A DNA stretch of 64,000 nucleotides, taken from contig NZ_CP118982.1 in NCBI RefSeq assembly GCF_029024965.1, positions 1,612,001 to 1,676,000 on the forward strand. The letters run 5' to 3'. Both the position numbers and the translations under genes were made by a program. Source of the stretch: Staphylococcus equorum. Its GTDB lineage: Bacteria > Bacillota > Bacilli > Staphylococcales > Staphylococcaceae. Below the pieces are notes generated by a model. The model made no database searches. It was not told the origin of the DNA and saw only the letters and a program-made list of their open reading frames with translations. The number at the start of each line of letters is the position of its first letter. Within the stretch, counting starts at the first letter, position 1. Below are positions 61,338-64,000 of this stretch, one piece after another.

Positions 61338-62705
61338 TTAGAATGGTAAGTTCATGCCATTCATCATATTTTCCATTTGTTTGCGTTTGCCTTTTTTGCC
61401 TTTACCGCCACCGGAAAATTGTTTCATCATTTTTTTCATATCAGTGAATTGTTTCATTAATCTATTGATTTCTTGCACTGAACGTCCTGAACCTTTAGCA
61501 ATACGTTTTTTACGAGAAACATTTAAAGTTTCAGGTTTGTTACGCTCATTAGGCGTCATGGATTGAATGATGGCTTTAATATGATCAATTTGCTTATCGT
61601 CCATATTCATATTTTCAATGCCTTTCATTTTGTTCATGCCAGGAATCATTTTCATAATGTCATCAAGAGGTCCTAAACTTTTAACTTGGTCTAATTGTTC
61701 TAAGAAATCTTCCAATGTAAACGAAGATGTACGCATTTTCTTTTCTAAGTCTTTTGCTTTATCTTCATCCACATCTGTTTGTGCTTTTTCAATTAAACTC
61801 AATACATCTCCCATACCTAATATACGAGATGCCATACGTTCAGGATGGAATGCTTCTAAGCCATCTAGTTTCTCACTCATACCTACAAATTTAATCGGTT
61901 TTTGAGTAACTGATCTGATTGAAAGTGCAGCACCACCACGTGTATCACCGTCTAATTTTGTTAATGTTACGCCAGATAATTCTAATTGAGAATCAAAAGA
62001 TTCTGCAACATTCACAGCATCTTGACCTGTCATCGCATCAACAACTAACATAATTTCATCTGGTTTCGTAATTTCTTTTACATCGCTTAATTCTTGCATT
62101 AATGCTTCATCAACGTGTAAACGACCAGCAGTATCAATAATAACAAAATCTAAATGCGCTTCTTTTGCATGTGCGATTGCATTTTCAACGATTTGTTGTG
62201 GCTTAACTTGATCGCCTTCACTATAAACTGGAATGTCGATTTGTTTACCTACTGTTTGCAATTGATCAATTGCCGCAGGACGATAAATATCTGCCGCTAC
62301 CAATAATGGCTTTTTATTATATTTTTTACGCATTAATAATGCTAATTTACCAGCAGTGGTAGTCTTACCAGCACCTTGTAAACCAACCATCATCACTACA
62401 GTTGGCGGCTTGTTAGCCATTTTAATCGTAGCATTTTCCCCTCCCATAAGTTGGGTGAGTTCTTCTTGCACAATTTTGATGACTTGTTGTCCAGGTGTTA
62501 ATGACTTCATAACATCTGAACCTAAAGCTCTATCTGATACAGTTTTGACAAATTCCTTTACCACTTTAAAGTTAACATCGGCTTCTAATAATGCTAATCT
62601 TACTTCGCGCATCATCAATTTAATATCTGCTTCAGTAACTTTACCTTTGCCTCGGATTTTTTGCATCGTTCCTTGTAGACGATCGGATAATCCTTCAAAT
62701 GCCAT
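61338..62705 (-). CDS. ffh: Signal recognition particle protein Ffh
   Basis: Ffh binds SRP RNA and signal peptides and docks with FtsY. The NG domain contains GLQGAGKTTTAGKLA (G1), DTAGRLHVD (G3) and TKLDGDTRGGA (G4). The methionine-rich M domain occupies about 300-455 (GMNKMKGIENMNMDDK, RQMENMMNGMNLPF). The 455-residue length is normal. It follows ylxM by 25 bp. Confidence 0.97.
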   Translation of the reverse strand: MAFEGLSDRLQGTMQKIRGKGKVTEADIKLMMREVRLALLEADVNFKVVKEFVKTVSDRALGSDVMKSLTPGQQVIKIVQEELTQLMGGENATIKMANKPPTVVMMVGLQGAGKTTTAGKLALLMRKKYNKKPLLVAADIYRPAAIDQLQTVGKQIDIPVYSEGDQVKPQQIVENAIAHAKEAHLDFVIIDTAGRLHVDEALMQELSDVKEITKPDEIMLVVDAMTGQDAVNVAESFDSQLELSGVTLTKLDGDTRGGAALSIRSVTQKPIKFVGMSEKLDGLEAFHPERMASRILGMGDVLSLIEKAQTDVDEDKAKDLEKKMRTSSFTLEDFLEQLDQVKSLGPLDDIMKMIPGMNKMKGIENMNMDDKQIDHIKAIIQSMTPNERNKPETLNVSRKKRIAKGSGRSVQEINRLMKQFTDMKKMMKQFSGGGKGKKGKRKQMENMMNGMNLPF

Positions 62706-62730
62706 ATCAAATACCCTCCTTTATATACTT

Positions 62731-63063
62731 TTATTCTAAATCTTCAAGTGCTTGAATGTATTGTTTTATTTTTTCTGGATCATTTATGTGCTGTTTTATA
62801 TGTTCATATAATTTTTGTCTTTGTTCAAAATTCCGGTATAATCCTAATTTTTCTTCATAATCTTCCACTAAATCGCCAGTTCTTCTTATATTATCATACA
62901 CTGCTTGGCGACTCACATCAAACGTATCAGCAATCTCACTTAAAGAATAATCTTGTAAATAAAATAATTCTAAATAGTTTCTTTGCTTATTTGTTAGTAA
63001 TGATTGGTAAAAGTCAAACAGATAATTCATACGTATCGTTTTAATTAAATCATTTTGACTCAT
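62731..63063 (-). CDS. ylxM: YlxM/p13-like helix-turn-helix protein
   Basis: The 110-residue protein has a sigma-70 region-4-like helix-turn-helix ([21 protein letters not shown]) and is conserved between ftsY and ffh in Firmicutes. It is associated with SRP expression or function in streptococci. The ATG at 63063 overlaps the end of ftsY by 14 bases and gives the family start MSQNDLIKT; a longer frame lies inside ftsY. Confidence 0.93.
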   Translation of the reverse strand: MSQNDLIKTIRMNYLFDFYQSLLTNKQRNYLELFYLQDYSLSEIADTFDVSRQAVYDNIRRTGDLVEDYEEKLGLYRNFEQRQKLYEHIKQHINDPEKIKQYIQALEDLE

Positions 63064-64000
63064 CTGAATTACCTTCAATTTCTGCTTCACTCTGATTTGA
63101 CTCAGGTGCTTCTTCGACATTTTGTTCAATCATATCAGCGAATAATCCATACACATAGCTCTCAGGATTGAATGGTTGGAGATCATCTAATTTTTCACCT
63201 AAACCTACGTATTTAACTGGGATATGAAGTTCATTACGAATCGCTAATACGATACCACCTTTAGCAGTACCATCTAATTTTGTTAATACAATACCTGTAA
63301 CGTTTGTAACCTCTTTAAATGATTTTGCTTGTGACAATGCATTTTGACCTGTCGTTGCATCAAGACAAAGTAAAACTTCATGAGGTGCCTCTGGTACAGC
63401 ACGTCCAATAACTCGTTTAACTTTCTCTAATTCATTCATTAAATTAGATTTATTTTGTAAACGGCCAGCAGTATCACATATTAAAATATCTACGTCTTTA
63501 CTTTTAGCTGCGTTAATTGCATCATACATTACAGCAGCTGGGTCTGAACCTTCTCTTTGGCTCAACACTTCAACACCAACGCGTTCACCCCATACTTTAA
63601 GTTGTTCAATTGCACCAGCTCTGAATGTATCTCCAGCAGCAAGCATTACTTTTTTGCCTTCAGCTTGGTAACGATGCGCTAATTTACCAATTGTTGTTGT
63701 CTTACCAACACCATTCACTCCGACCATAAGGATTACATTTAATCCTTCATTTTCTATATTCATCACTTCTGAGTTATCATCATCTTGGTGATAGATTTCT
63801 ACAATTTTCTCAACAATAACTTCACGTAAATCCTCTGTTTCAGTAATATTGCGACGTTGCGCTTCTTCACGTAATTCTTCTACAAGTTGCATCACAGTAT
63901 TAAATCCAACATCTGCAGTAATTAACATTTCTTCTAATGCTTCGAAGAACTCTTCATCAACTTTACGATAACGTGCGAGTAAATTATTAAGTTGTGCTTG
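63050..64000 (-). CDS. ftsY: Signal recognition particle receptor FtsY (N-terminus beyond the window)
   Basis: The frame is open to the right edge, giving 316 residues of the C-terminal part. It includes the end of the N domain and the whole G domain: [18 protein letters not shown] (G1), [17 protein letters not shown] (G3), [10 protein letters not shown] (G4), and [12 protein letters not shown] near the end. FtsY is the membrane receptor for Ffh-ribosome complexes. A start at 63928 would truncate the N domain and is not real. The acidic N-terminal region of FtsY is outside the window. Confidence 0.96.
   Translation of the reverse strand, partial: QAQLNNLLARYRKVDEEFFEALEEMLITADVGFNTVMQLVEELREEAQRRNITETEDLREVIVEKIVEIYHQDDDNSEVMNIENEGLNVILMVGVNGVGKTTTIGKLAHRYQAEGKKVMLAAGDTFRAGAIEQLKVWGERVGVEVLSQREGSDPAAVMYDAINAAKSKDVDILICDTAGRLQNKSNLMNELEKVKRVIGRAVPEAPHEVLLCLDATTGQNALSQAKSFKEVTNVTGIVLTKLDGTAKGGIVLAIRNELHIPVKYVGLGEKLDDLQPFNPESYVYGLFADMIEQNVEEAPESNQSEAEIEGNSDESK

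Noticed and set aside
62356..62739. Plus-strand ORF of 127 codons opposite ffh
   Set aside because: Mirror of the conserved ffh G domain; no independent evidence of coding.
1..64000. CRISPR arrays, tRNA or rRNA genes, prophage or complete insertion sequences
   Set aside because: No regularly spaced direct repeats, no tRNA or rRNA signatures and no integrase or phage structural genes were seen; XerC is the chromosomal housekeeping recombinase.

Overview
The window is chromosomal core DNA from a low-GC Firmicute, almost certainly a coagulase-negative Staphylococcus. The proteins and gene order closely match the S. aureus block running from ftsY/ffh to pgsA/cinA, but several intergenic contents differ. 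Nearly every gene lies on the minus strand, so the natural reading direction is from 64000 down to 1. No tRNA, rRNA, CRISPR array, prophage or intact insertion sequence is visible.

In transcription order the layout is as follows. ftsY (partial)-ylxM-ffh encode the SRP protein-targeting core (64000-61338). rpsP, rimM, trmD and rplS make ribosomal proteins, a 16S maturation factor and a tRNA methylase (58229-56050). rbgA-rnhB and sucC-sucD follow, then dprA, topA, trmFO and xerC-hslV-hslU-codY. Next come rpsB, tsf, pyrH, frr, uppS, cdsA, rseP, proS and polC, which cover translation, UMP kinase, isoprenoid and phospholipid precursors, site-2 protease and replicative polymerase. The rimP-nusA-ylxR-ylxQ-infB operon, then rbfA, truB, ribF, rpsO and pnp, cover transcription/translation coupling, ribosome maturation, FAD synthesis and RNA decay. 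Last are rnjB, ftsK/spoIIIE, a GntR regulator, the M16 protease pair, an SDR, a DUF3388 protein, a short RodZ-like protein, pgsA and the start of cinA.

Three plus-strand islands interrupt this conserved backbone. (1) At 58441-60914 a sigma-A-type promoter and a TPP riboswitch with a terminator precede an SDR oxidoreductase and a luciferase-like flavin monooxygenase, followed by a shared terminator. A degenerate transposase fragment lies just beyond. This is the strongest candidate for an undescribed system: a thiamine-repressed two-enzyme oxidative module. (2) At 16504-18880 a WYL-type regulator and a convergent gene of unknown function separate infB from rbfA, which are normally neighbours; rbfA has its own good promoter here. 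(3) At 50385-55634 two tandem YfhO-family membrane proteins of about 870 residues lie between rbgA and rplS, where staphylococci usually have one.

The intergenic regions are rich in RNA hairpins. They include intrinsic terminators, an S15-type leader, a likely attenuator before rimP, a terminator whose 3' arm contains the xerC ribosome-binding site, a 131-bp inverted-repeat element after rnjB, and a hairpin cluster between rplS and yfhO. Many starts were moved downstream of the longest possible ORF because a Shine-Dalgarno sequence and the family N-terminus agree on an internal codon.
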